Assembly (NCBI RefSeq): GCF_018343625.1
Contig: NZ_JAGYPG010000003.1
Coordinates: forward strand, 374,993-438,992
DNA from: Lederbergia citri
Lineage (GTDB): Bacteria > Bacillota > Bacilli > Bacillales > Bacillaceae_C
Length of the DNA stretch: 64,000 nucleotides
Reading direction: 5' to 3'
The notes under the pieces are model-generated. The model saw only the letters and a list, made by a program, of their open reading frames with translations, was not told where the DNA came from and did not search any database. Shown in pieces: positions 52,556-60,683 of the stretch. A program made the translations under genes and the position numbers. Position 1 is the first letter of the stretch. Every line of letters begins with the position of its first letter.

Positions 52556-53020
52556 ATGTCTTATATCGTTGATTTTAAAAATGTGTCTACGGTTGGTTTA
52601 GAGTCTTCACCGGTAGTAGATGCTCTTGCTGGTTTACGTGCTAATGAAGCCCGTTACTTTATGAACAAATACAAGCATGAATTTACAGTTGTACCCGCTA
52701 GCGAAAGCCAGGAGACCCTTGATTATGTGAACCGAATTTTGAAAGAAGAACGTGATATTGAGTTTGCGGCCAAACCTTTAGAAACATCTCGTTTTCAAAT
52801 AGAAAATATCAAGATGGCCTACGTCTTTTATGAGGATGGTCTTGCGCTCAACGTCATGTATACGGTTGATGATCCTAAGAAGCGGGCTGTTGGTTTTAAG
52901 CTTTCTGAGGGGATGGAAGTACCAAAGGAGTTAGAAGGGAAGTTTAAGTTTGCCAGGCAGAAGTCTAAACTAGCTGGAACAATTCGGGGCTCGTTTTTTG
53001 TAATTAAAGGAGAATATTAA
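52556..53020 (+). CDS. Conserved hypothetical protein
   Basis: 154 residues, soluble, no signal peptide. Opens MSYIVDFKNVSTVGLESSP, with LRANEARYFMNKYKHEF and VYTVDDPKKRAV-like sheet segments later. I do not recognise the family. Good ribosome site AAAGGAGG, codon use like its neighbours, and a terminator after it, so it is a real gene. Confidence 0.7.
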   Translation: MSYIVDFKNVSTVGLESSPVVDALAGLRANEARYFMNKYKHEFTVVPASESQETLDYVNRILKEERDIEFAAKPLETSRFQIENIKMAYVFYEDGLALNVMYTVDDPKKRAVGFKLSEGMEVPKELEGKFKFARQKSKLAGTIRGSFFVIKGEY

Positions 53021-53081
53021 AGTAAGTAAAAGTACAAGTGTAGGAATCCAGTATTTTTTGTATTCAGTTATTCGTTAAAGG

Positions 53082-53116
53082 GCGCTATCCTCGAACAAGG
53101 ATAAGCGCTTATTTTT
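53082..53116 (+). terminator. Rho-independent terminator
   Basis: GCGCTATCCT (53082-53091) with AGGATAAGCGC (53098-53108), one bulged base, then T-rich tail. Confidence 0.8.
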
Positions 53117-53280
53117 CATTGTAGGACCATTTAGTGGGATACTTCGTAATAGATAATGCAACATACTTAAAGGAAATTTTAATTTTGTTGAAAAGATATT
53201 GAACTTTTCTTAATACATACATGAAACAGTAGTATCTAATAAGCAAGTCGCCAACGTTTTCGATTTAAAAGAAATCTGCT

Positions 53281-53313
53281 ATTCATATTCCGTTCATATT
53301 CATTTCCTACAAT
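53281..53313 (+). promoter_or_regulatory. HssR-type direct repeat and promoter of the MMPL gene
   Basis: ATTCATATT (53281-53289), CC, GTTCATATT (53292-53300), then 7 bases and a -10-like TACAAT (53308-53313). The S. aureus HssR site at hrtAB is known to be a direct repeat GTTCATATT-N2-GTTCATATT; this differs at one base. The repeat covers the place of a -35 box, as for OmpR-type activators. It should drive the whole MMPL-CtaG-HssRS unit. Confidence 0.75.
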
Positions 53314-53346
53314 AAGGCTGATCTTAAATAGTAGGAGATGAATGAT

Positions 53347-55542
53347 ATGCTTCGCCCATTTAGAAAACTAGTAAAATTTTCAAGCGGCTCGGTAGGAGCT
53401 AAAATTACGATTGCTTCCTGGCTTCTAGCAGTTTTGTTGATCAGTTTATTTGCGCCAGGTGCTAAGGAATATGCAGTTAATAGTAAAGAGGCAAGTGTAA
53501 GTGGCGACAGACCTTCGGAAATTGCCGATCATGTATTAAAAGAACAATTTTCCAATAATGACGGTATGTCTGCTCTTCTAGTTTTCCATCGTGACGGGAA
53601 AATTTCAAATGATGACCGTGAGAAAATAGCAGAACTAAGTGAGTGGCTATCTTCTGATGAAAAGCCTAATCAGATCATAAACTCATTGCCTTTTCACCAA
53701 TTTCCGGCAAATGTTCAAGAAGAGATGTTTTCCAAAGATAGATCCACTCTTCTTTTTAATTTTTCACTTGAATCTGATTTGGATTCCGGTATCGTCCTTA
53801 AAACATTAGATCAAGTAAAGGAAAAGGTCGAAGCGATTGGGCTAGGTGGAATGCAATTTGAAATTACCGGCCCTGCCGGAATATCAGCTGATACCATTTC
53901 TTTGTTTAAAAATGCAGACATCGTATTGATGCTAGCAACAGTAGGACTAATTTTTGTGATATTAATTTTGATTTATCGCTCTCCATTACTTGCCATTACG
54001 CCACTTTTAATCGCAGGGATTGTATATGGAGTAGTGGATCGAATTTTAGGATTAGCCGGCAAATACGGTTGGTTCACTGTGGATAGTTCTGCGATTTCGA
54101 TTATGCTCGTTCTGTTATTTGCTGTTTTAACAGATTATAGTTTGTTTGTTTTTTCAAGATATCTTGAGGAATTAAAAAAGCAAGAATCTAAATACGCTGC
54201 AATGGGGGAAGCCATCTTCCATGTTTCCGAACCTATTGTATTTAGTGGTGGAACTGTGTTTCTTGCAATGGTGACGTTATTTGTCACAGTGTTTCAACCA
54301 TATAATCATTTCGCGCCTGTTTTTTCTGTTGCGGTTATCATGATTTTGCTTGCGGGACTAACACTCATTCCAAGTATTTTTGCTTTAATGGGGAGAAAAG
54401 CATTTTGGCCATTTGTGCCAAAGGTTGAAAGTGGAAGAGATGTAAAAGCAGGAATATGGAATAAAGTTAGTAAGCAAGTCATGAAACGTCCTGCCATCCT
54501 AGCTGGCACCCTTCTCATCATTTTGTTGATTGGGGCCTTTAACTTTTCATCAATAAAGTATTCTTTTAACCTATTAGAATCATTTCCTGAGGACATGCCC
54601 TCAAGACAAGGATTTGAGCTCTTAGAGAAAAATTATCCGGCAGGGCAATTGGCTCCTGTAAATATCGTGCTGCAATCAAAAAAAGAATTTGAGTTAAATG
54701 ATGAGTTTTTCGCCAATATAAACAATCTTGTTGAAAAATTAGAAGGTCAAAAAGGTGTTAGTTCTGTTACTCCTGTCATAACAGATCAAAGCAACTTGCC
54801 TCGGAATTTTTTATCTAAATCGGAAAAAGCGATTCGAGTACAGCTAATTTTGGAAGATAACCCATATGAAACGGGCGCGCTCAACACTGTTCAAAAGTTG
54901 CGTGATTCAACGGTCAATCTATTAAAGGATAGTGGTTTTTCTACGAAAGACGTAAAAATGCATATTGCAGGACAAACAGCGAAGCAAGTGGATGTAAGAC
55001 AAATGAATCAACGAGATATGATTGTGTTATTTTCACTTGTGACGATTTTACTCACATTCATCCTTGGTTTTCAAACGAAATCCGTGGTAATGCCAATCTT
55101 AATGATGGCGACAATATTACTGTCATACTTTTCGACACTCGGCTTTGGCTGGTGGATTTTTCATCATGTAATGGACTTTGATGCAATTAGCTACCGTCTG
55201 CCTGTGTACACGTTTGTTTTCATGGTAGCACTTGGAATCGACTATAATATCATGCTCGTTTCTCGAATACGTGAAGAGTCACAAAGTCTTCCTTGGAAAG
55301 AGGCTGTTGGAAAAGGTGTTGCTTTAACAGGTGGGGTGATTTCTTCAGCGGGACTCATATTGGCTGCAACATTTGCGGTCTTAATGACACAACCTTTGCA
55401 GGAATTATTTTTATTTGGTTTTACGATGGCAATGGGGATTTTGCTGGATACGTTTTTAATTCGAGGAATTTTCTTGCCGTCCATACTAATTTTGACACAT
55501 AAGGACAAGAAGCAAGAAATAAACATTGATGTTGAATCATAA
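53347..55542 (+). CDS. MMPL/RND family transporter, YdfJ-like
   Basis: 731 residues, about 12 helices in two halves. Each half has a large outside loop and the family motif: TDYSLFVFSRYLEEL near residue 262 and GIDYNIMLVSRIREE near 632, whose Asp-Tyr pairs carry protons in MmpL proteins. The ATG at 53347 gives correct spacing from AGGAG; an in-frame ATG at 53338 abuts that site. Preceded by an HssR-like repeat and followed by ctaG and a two-component system, all on one strand. Substrate unknown; export of lipophilic compounds, perhaps haem-related, is suggested by the control site. Confidence 0.88.
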   Translation: MLRPFRKLVKFSSGSVGAKITIASWLLAVLLISLFAPGAKEYAVNSKEASVSGDRPSEIADHVLKEQFSNNDGMSALLVFHRDGKISNDDREKIAELSEWLSSDEKPNQIINSLPFHQFPANVQEEMFSKDRSTLLFNFSLESDLDSGIVLKTLDQVKEKVEAIGLGGMQFEITGPAGISADTISLFKNADIVLMLATVGLIFVILILIYRSPLLAITPLLIAGIVYGVVDRILGLAGKYGWFTVDSSAISIMLVLLFAVLTDYSLFVFSRYLEELKKQESKYAAMGEAIFHVSEPIVFSGGTVFLAMVTLFVTVFQPYNHFAPVFSVAVIMILLAGLTLIPSIFALMGRKAFWPFVPKVESGRDVKAGIWNKVSKQVMKRPAILAGTLLIILLIGAFNFSSIKYSFNLLESFPEDMPSRQGFELLEKNYPAGQLAPVNIVLQSKKEFELNDEFFANINNLVEKLEGQKGVSSVTPVITDQSNLPRNFLSKSEKAIRVQLILEDNPYETGALNTVQKLRDSTVNLLKDSGFSTKDVKMHIAGQTAKQVDVRQMNQRDMIVLFSLVTILLTFILGFQTKSVVMPILMMATILLSYFSTLGFGWWIFHHVMDFDAISYRLPVYTFVFMVALGIDYNIMLVSRIREESQSLPWKEAVGKGVALTGGVISSAGLILAATFAVLMTQPLQELFLFGFTMAMGILLDTFLIRGIFLPSILILTHKDKKQEINIDVES

Positions 55543-55578
55543 AATGAATAAATATGTGCGCGCTTAAGGAGGGGGAGC

Positions 55579-56307
55579 ATGTTCAATAGTGTATTGCTTG
55601 AAGGACAACTAGAGTGGAACCTCCCGTTATTATTCATTCTCGCAATGATTGCTATTTTATATGCTCTCTTTCTGAACCATTACACCGAAATCAAAATTTA
55701 TCATGTACGACCGGTTCTTTTTTTCATTAGTATTTGTCTATTTTACGTTGTGATCGGAAGTCCATTATCTGTCATTAGCCATCTATCCTTTAGTTTTCAT
55801 ATGATTCAAATGAGTATCCTTTATTTTATTGTTCCGCCGTTGTTTTTACTTGGAATTCCAGTTAAGTTTAAGGTGAAAGTTTCATCGTATTTTGCCTTAA
55901 TTTTATTTGCCTCTTTGTTTTTTCTCTATCATTTGCCAATTGTCTTGCAAACTCTGTATCAATTTTCCTATTTACACAAAGGGTATACCTCATTCCTATT
56001 TGCTTTAGCTATTCTCATGTGGTGGCCGATTGTAAAGATGAAGGATAAACGCTTTGCTGTATTAAGTGGATTGCTTTTAACTCCCGCGTGCTTATTGTTT
56101 GTCATAAATGGCTTGAGGGGAGGAATAGCGAATCCATTTTTACAGGGGCTAATGTTAAGTCTTTGTTTGCCGGAGAATTTAAATGTGGCTGATTTATTTG
56201 CCTTTAAAATCAATCCAAGATTTGATCAGATTGCAGGTGGAGTGATTATGATGGGCATGCATAAATTTGGACTCATGCTTATCTCTCATTTCAGTCACCA
56301 TCTTTGA
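55579..56307 (+). CDS. CtaG-like (caa3) cytochrome oxidase assembly protein
   Basis: 242 residues, seven to eight hydrophobic helices. GSPLSVISHLSFSFHMIQM and YFIVPPLFLLGIP match the caa3 CtaG family, where His residues in helices are thought to handle copper or haem for oxidase assembly. The final segment FDQIAGGVIMMGMHKFG also fits. AAGGAGGGGG precedes the ATG. No cytochrome oxidase genes are near, so this is a second, stand-alone copy. Confidence 0.78.
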   Translation: MFNSVLLEGQLEWNLPLLFILAMIAILYALFLNHYTEIKIYHVRPVLFFISICLFYVVIGSPLSVISHLSFSFHMIQMSILYFIVPPLFLLGIPVKFKVKVSSYFALILFASLFFLYHLPIVLQTLYQFSYLHKGYTSFLFALAILMWWPIVKMKDKRFAVLSGLLLTPACLLFVINGLRGGIANPFLQGLMLSLCLPENLNVADLFAFKINPRFDQIAGGVIMMGMHKFGLMLISHFSHHL

Positions 56308-56355
56308 TTTCTATTAATAATCGAGTACATTTAAAAGAAAAAGGAAGTCCTATTT

Positions 56356-57036
56356 ATGCATACACCTATTTTAATCGTAGACGATGACCCACATATTCGA
56401 GAATTATTACGCCTATATTTACAGAACGAGCGTTTCGCGGTCGTGGAAGCGGCGGATGGAACTGAAGCATCTAAACTGCTTGAAACAGAACAAATCAATT
56501 TGGCAATTGTTGATGTGATGATGCCTGGCAAAAATGGCTGGGAATTATGTGAGGAAATTCGCAAGTATTATGATATTCCCGTCATATTGCTTACAGCTAG
56601 GGGAGAAATGGAAGATAAGGCGAAAGGGTTTTTATCTGGCACCGATGATTATGTTTTAAAACCATTTGAACCAGAAGAGCTCCTTTTCCGGATTCGCGCC
56701 TTGCTTCGACGATATCAAATGGTATCAGATAATATTATTACAATGAACGAGACTGTGATTGACCGTAATAACTTTGAGGTAAAGATAGGAGGTCGCAGCA
56801 TCATTTTGCCACTTAAAGAATTTCAACTACTTGCCCAGCTTGCGAGCCAACCAGACCGGATGTACACGAGGGACCAACTTATTCAACTTATATGGGGAAT
56901 GGATTTTGAAGGGGATTGTCGAACGGTCGATGTTCATATCAAAAGGCTGCGTGAGCGTTTTCGTGATGTAACGGATGATTTTCAAATTATTACGATTCGT
57001 GGTCTAGGATATAAATTAGAGGTTAAAAGCGAATGA
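56356..57036 (+). CDS. hssR: OmpR-family response regulator, HssR-like
   Basis: 226 residues. Receiver with DDD at 9-11, phospho-acceptor Asp53 (LAIVDVMMPG) and Lys102 (DDYVLKPF); winged helix with LPLKEFQLLAQLASQPDRMY, TRDQLIQLIWGMDFEGDCRT and IKRLRERF. Segments such as SGTDDYVLKPFE-x-ELLFRIRA and ELIWG-DFEGD-RTVDVHIKRLR run close to S. aureus HssR, the haem-sensing regulator. Starts 48 bp after ctaG; its stop overlaps the kinase start. Confidence 0.78.
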   Translation: MHTPILIVDDDPHIRELLRLYLQNERFAVVEAADGTEASKLLETEQINLAIVDVMMPGKNGWELCEEIRKYYDIPVILLTARGEMEDKAKGFLSGTDDYVLKPFEPEELLFRIRALLRRYQMVSDNIITMNETVIDRNNFEVKIGGRSIILPLKEFQLLAQLASQPDRMYTRDQLIQLIWGMDFEGDCRTVDVHIKRLRERFRDVTDDFQIITIRGLGYKLEVKSE

Positions 57037-58406
57037 AGACACTATATGTACGGATTGTTTTAACCTTTATGTTGGTTGCGCTCGTTAGCGGCATTATTGC
57101 CTTTTTATTTTCGAATCTTTATTACCACGTAAAACTTAAAGAATATAACGAGGAAAAAATAAAAGAAATGGCAAATGAAATTGTTTATCTTTATGAAAAT
57201 TCGGATGGGATGAAGATTCAAGATTTCTTAACGAGTGTGGCCAATATGAATTTCCAGTTATACTTGGTCGATCAACATATGGTCGGACACCAGTTTGGAG
57301 ATCGATTTCGTCAATATGAATTGGATAAGTCTATCATTCAATCAGTATTGGATGGTCGAACATACCATGGAATTAGTACGTTTAAAAGCAATCTTTTTGT
57401 GACGGGCTTTTTTAAAGATGACCTAAAAAATAGTATTGGTGTTCCAATAAAGGTCGATGGTGTAACGGAAGCATTATTTGTCCGTCCGAATGTAGAAAAG
57501 CAGTTTGGCGAAATGCGGATTGTTTTTAGTTTAATATTGGGATTAACGTTTTTTATTAGCATGCTGTTAATTGTTGTTTCCGCAACTTTTCTCGTTCGAC
57601 CTATTAAAAGGTTAACTAAAGCGACGAGGAAAGTTGCGAGTGGAAATTATGATTTTACACTAGATAGTCATCGTTCAGATGAAATTGGTGCCTTAGCGAA
57701 GGATTTTGAACGAATGGCAAAGTCTTTAAAAAAATTGGATGAAATGCGCCAAGAATTTGTTTCGAATGTATCGCATGAAATTCAATCACCGCTCACTTCC
57801 ATCCAAGGATTTTCAAAAGCGATTCGTTCGAAAGTAGTAAGTGAGGAAGAAGCGGAACGTTACTTGGAGATTATCGAGAAAGAGACAAGCCGTTTGTCTT
57901 CTCTTAGTAAACAATTGTTGATGCTTTCCTCACTTGACAAGGAAGTGAAGGCTGTTAATAAGGAGACCTTCCGTCTTGATGAACAAATTAGGGAAGTCGT
58001 ATTGCTTACAGAATGGGAGTGGAGTAAAAAAAGTTTGCGGATTGAGCTGGATTTGCCGGAACTCGTGATTGAAGCAGATAAGCAATTACTGTTTCAAATT
58101 TGGATTAACCTGCTTACAAATAGTATTAAATTCACTGGAAATCATGGTTCAATTTACGTAAATGCTGCAGTGGATGAGGATATTATTGTAACCGTTCGTG
58201 ACACCGGGATTGGAATAGCAGAAGAAGAACTGCAACAAATATTTGACCGCTTTTATATGGGAGACAAATCTAGAAATAGAACAAAATCAGGCAGTGGTCT
58301 TGGGTTATCGGTTGTGAAGAAAATTATTGAACTTCATGAAGGAACAATTAGTGTGCAAAGTGAAATTGGAAAAGGGACGGAATTTACGGTGAGACTACCA
58401 CGATAG
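57033..58406 (+). CDS. hssS: Sensor histidine kinase, HssS-like
   Basis: 457 residues, the same length as S. aureus HssS. Two helices (about 8-30 and 163-188) flank an outside sensor domain with YHGISTFKSNLFVTGFF and FVRPNVEKQFGEMR, which match the HssS sensor well. HAMP domain 190-240, phospho-acceptor His248 (SNVSHEIQSPLTS), N box NLLTNSIKFT, G boxes DTGIGIAEEEL and GSGLGLSVVKK. Likely senses haem or membrane damage by haem. Ends at a terminator. Confidence 0.8.
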   Translation: MKTLYVRIVLTFMLVALVSGIIAFLFSNLYYHVKLKEYNEEKIKEMANEIVYLYENSDGMKIQDFLTSVANMNFQLYLVDQHMVGHQFGDRFRQYELDKSIIQSVLDGRTYHGISTFKSNLFVTGFFKDDLKNSIGVPIKVDGVTEALFVRPNVEKQFGEMRIVFSLILGLTFFISMLLIVVSATFLVRPIKRLTKATRKVASGNYDFTLDSHRSDEIGALAKDFERMAKSLKKLDEMRQEFVSNVSHEIQSPLTSIQGFSKAIRSKVVSEEEAERYLEIIEKETSRLSSLSKQLLMLSSLDKEVKAVNKETFRLDEQIREVVLLTEWEWSKKSLRIELDLPELVIEADKQLLFQIWINLLTNSIKFTGNHGSIYVNAAVDEDIIVTVRDTGIGIAEEELQQIFDRFYMGDKSRNRTKSGSGLGLSVVKKIIELHEGTISVQSEIGKGTEFTVRLPR

Positions 58407-58413
58407 GAAAAAG

Positions 58414-58453
58414 AAAAACGAAAGACTTCTTGATTGAGGTCCTTCGTTTTTTT
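58414..58453. terminator. Terminator shared by hssS and the facing gene
   Basis: AAAAACGAAAGAC (58414-58426) with GTCCTTCGTTTTTTT (58439-58453), one mismatch, loop 12. Confidence 0.82.
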
Positions 58454-58456
58454 AGT

Positions 58457-58918
58457 TTAAAACCTAAAACTTACGACAAAGATAACCGCTAAAACCAATA
58501 AAACTGAGACGAGCATCATTGTAATGTACGTATTAATACTTCCTGGATGAGTGATGACACTTCCTTCTTTTTCAAGGGTGTTCAATTTTTTTACGACCCT
58601 GCGTCCAAATATACTAACAGCAATAATCGTAAAGAGGACTGTCACACCGCCAATGCGTTCCATAAATTCCAAATAGAAGGGCTTTGACGAATCTCCGAAA
58701 TTCATCGCAATCATCATGAAGATACCACTAAGTAAAACGAAAAATGCACTAGGATGAACAAGTGTATTCACTACCCTCGTCATTTTTTTAACAATCGTAG
58801 ATAGCTCTTTTGAACCAAGATGTTTTTTTATCATGATTAATATTATGGTCACAGCCAAAAGGGAACCTACCCAAATCGAAATCCCTGCTAAGTGTAAGAA
58901 TAACCAATATTTAAACAT
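58457..58918 (-). CDS. Four-helix membrane protein, CopD/DUF2269-like
   Basis: 153 residues with four helices. LFLHLAGISIWVGSLLAVT at the N terminus and VVNTLVHPSAFFVLLSGIF in helix 2 carry conserved His residues (9 and about 55), as in CopD- and HemJ-like proteins where such His residues bind haem or copper. GGAGGAG lies before the ATG. It converges on hssS, and its promoter holds a second HssR-like repeat. The family naming is tentative. Confidence 0.7.
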   Translation of the reverse strand: MFKYWLFLHLAGISIWVGSLLAVTIILIMIKKHLGSKELSTIVKKMTRVVNTLVHPSAFFVLLSGIFMMIAMNFGDSSKPFYLEFMERIGGVTVLFTIIAVSIFGRRVVKKLNTLEKEGSVITHPGSINTYITMMLVSVLLVLAVIFVVSFRF

Positions 58919-58939
58919 TCAAATCTCCTCCTTGATATG

Positions 58940-58972
58940 AGTATAGGAGTCGTATATGAACAACAGATGAAC
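58940..58972 (-). promoter_or_regulatory. Second HssR-like repeat and promoter
   Basis: Read on the minus strand: GTTCATCTG (58972-58964), TT, GTTCATATA (58961-58953), then 7 bases and TATACT (58945-58940). The second half matches the GTTCATATT unit at 8 of 9, the first at 6 of 9. The 2-bp gap and the 7-bp distance to the -10 equal those at the MMPL promoter. Confidence 0.55.
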
Positions 58973-59015
58973 AGTAGGTTACAAAAGAGAGTGCGAATCT
59001 TATATAAACTGTTTA

Positions 59016-59201
59016 ATGTTAAACTTTGCACTCTCCAAACGGCTAGCGAAGAAGGTTTTCGCAAAATTGAACGAACAATCGTACAGTAACACTCCTTTTG
59101 CACATGGACCTGTTTTTAGCGAGACCGTTATAGAGTTAGATGATTTTAATAGAATGGAGAAACTTCTAATCGGAACTGAGGAATTATCAAAAATTAATTA
59201 A
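59016..59201 (+). CDS. Small ORF of unknown function before tldD
   Basis: Up to 61 codons from ATG 59016; a TTG at 59067 gives 44 codons (MNEQSYSNTPFAHGPVFSET and on to LIGTEELSKIN). Neither start has a strong ribosome site. The C-terminal part looks protein-like. It lies 90 bp ahead of tldD on the same strand. It may be a fragment or a real small gene. Confidence 0.3.
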   Translation: MLNFALSKRLAKKVFAKLNEQSYSNTPFAHGPVFSETVIELDDFNRMEKLLIGTEELSKIN

Positions 59202-59291
59202 GATTGTTTTTATCTATATTGGCAAAAAAGTCGCAATAATATAGTAAACTAGGTATAAACGTTTAAAACCTGCAAGGAGGGGAAGAGCAAC

Positions 59292-60680
59292 ATGCTAAGT
59301 AAATCAGTAATTGAGGATGTCATATCCGCAGCACTGTCAACAGGTGGGGATTTTGCTGAAGTGTTTGCGGAAGATCGTTTTTCAAAGTCTTTAGTTCTTC
59401 AAGACGGTAAAATTGAAAAGAGTAATTCTGGAAGGGATGCTGGGGTAGGCATTCGCGTCTTTAATGGTCTCCAAAGTGTTTATGCGTATACGACCGACTT
59501 TTCAAAAGAAGGGCTCATAAAAGCAGCTAAAAACGCAGCGCATGCCATTCAAGCTGATGTAAGACATATTTCAGCTGCACTTCAACAGGAAACGATCGAA
59601 CCATTACATAAGATTATTCAAATGCCACGAACGATTGAAAATGTACGTAAAGTAAATGTTATGAAAAAAGCATATGATATTGCAAAAAATTATCACTCTA
59701 GTATTGCGCAAGCAACCGTTACTTTACTAGATCATGAACAGAATGTTTTAATTGCAAACTCGGAAGGGAAATTCGTAGAGGATAAACGGGTAAGGAGTCG
59801 TTTAGCCATTCAAGCGATTGCTTCTGATGGAAAGCAAATGCAGCCAGGCTATTATGGACCAGGAGCATATCAAGGCTATGAATTTTTTGAAAATCTAGAC
59901 CTGGAACATTATGCCGGAGAAGCGGCACGAATCGCTGTGACGATGCTTCACGCCGAAGAATGTCCAAGCGGAAAATTCCCTGTCATTATCGACAACGAAT
60001 TTGGTGGAGTTATTTTTCATGAAGCTTGTGGACATGGGTTAGAAGCGACTGCTGTTGCAAAAAATAACTCTGTTTTTGCGAATCGAATTGGCGAGAAAGT
60101 GGCACCTGATATTGTAACATATATCGATGATGGAACACTTGCTAATGAGTGGGGTTCTCTTAATATTGACGATGAAGGTGAGAAAACTCGTAAAAATGTT
60201 CTCATCGAAAATGGCATTTTAAAAGGGTATTTGATTGATAAATTTAACGGACGTCGTATGGGAATGGAAGCTACTGGATCCAGCAGACGTGAATCATATC
60301 GATTTAATCCAACATCGAGGATGACTAATACATTTATCGCTCCTGGAAAATCAACTCCGGAAGAAATTATAGCTTCTACGGAGCGCGGTCTCTACGCGAA
60401 ATATATGGGTGGCGGACAAGTTAATACTGCAACAGGAGATTATAACTTCGCTATTATGGAAGCGTATATGGTCGAAAACGGAAAAATCGGTGCGCCTGTA
60501 AAAGGAGCTACACTTATCGGGAATGGACCAAAAACCCTTCAGCTTGTTGATATGGTTGGAAATAATTTGGCTCATGGAGCGGGAATGTGCGGATCTGTGA
60601 GTGGCAGTCTTCCGGTAAATGTTGGCCAGCCAATGATACGTGTTAGTGAAATAACCGTTGGCGGAACGAAGGGAGAGTAA
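59292..60680 (+). CDS. tldD: Metalloprotease TldD
   Basis: 462 residues. Catalytic subunit of the TldD/TldE heterodimer, which trims unfolded or leader-bearing peptides. The zinc motif HExxxH is present as His243-Glu244 and His248 (IFHEACGHGLEATA), with the third ligand Cys expected in the C-terminal GMCGSVSGSLPV. AAGGAGGGG before the ATG. tldE starts 3 bp after its stop. Confidence 0.92.
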   Translation: MLSKSVIEDVISAALSTGGDFAEVFAEDRFSKSLVLQDGKIEKSNSGRDAGVGIRVFNGLQSVYAYTTDFSKEGLIKAAKNAAHAIQADVRHISAALQQETIEPLHKIIQMPRTIENVRKVNVMKKAYDIAKNYHSSIAQATVTLLDHEQNVLIANSEGKFVEDKRVRSRLAIQAIASDGKQMQPGYYGPGAYQGYEFFENLDLEHYAGEAARIAVTMLHAEECPSGKFPVIIDNEFGGVIFHEACGHGLEATAVAKNNSVFANRIGEKVAPDIVTYIDDGTLANEWGSLNIDDEGEKTRKNVLIENGILKGYLIDKFNGRRMGMEATGSSRRESYRFNPTSRMTNTFIAPGKSTPEEIIASTERGLYAKYMGGGQVNTATGDYNFAIMEAYMVENGKIGAPVKGATLIGNGPKTLQLVDMVGNNLAHGAGMCGSVSGSLPVNVGQPMIRVSEITVGGTKGE

Positions 60681-60683
60681 ATC

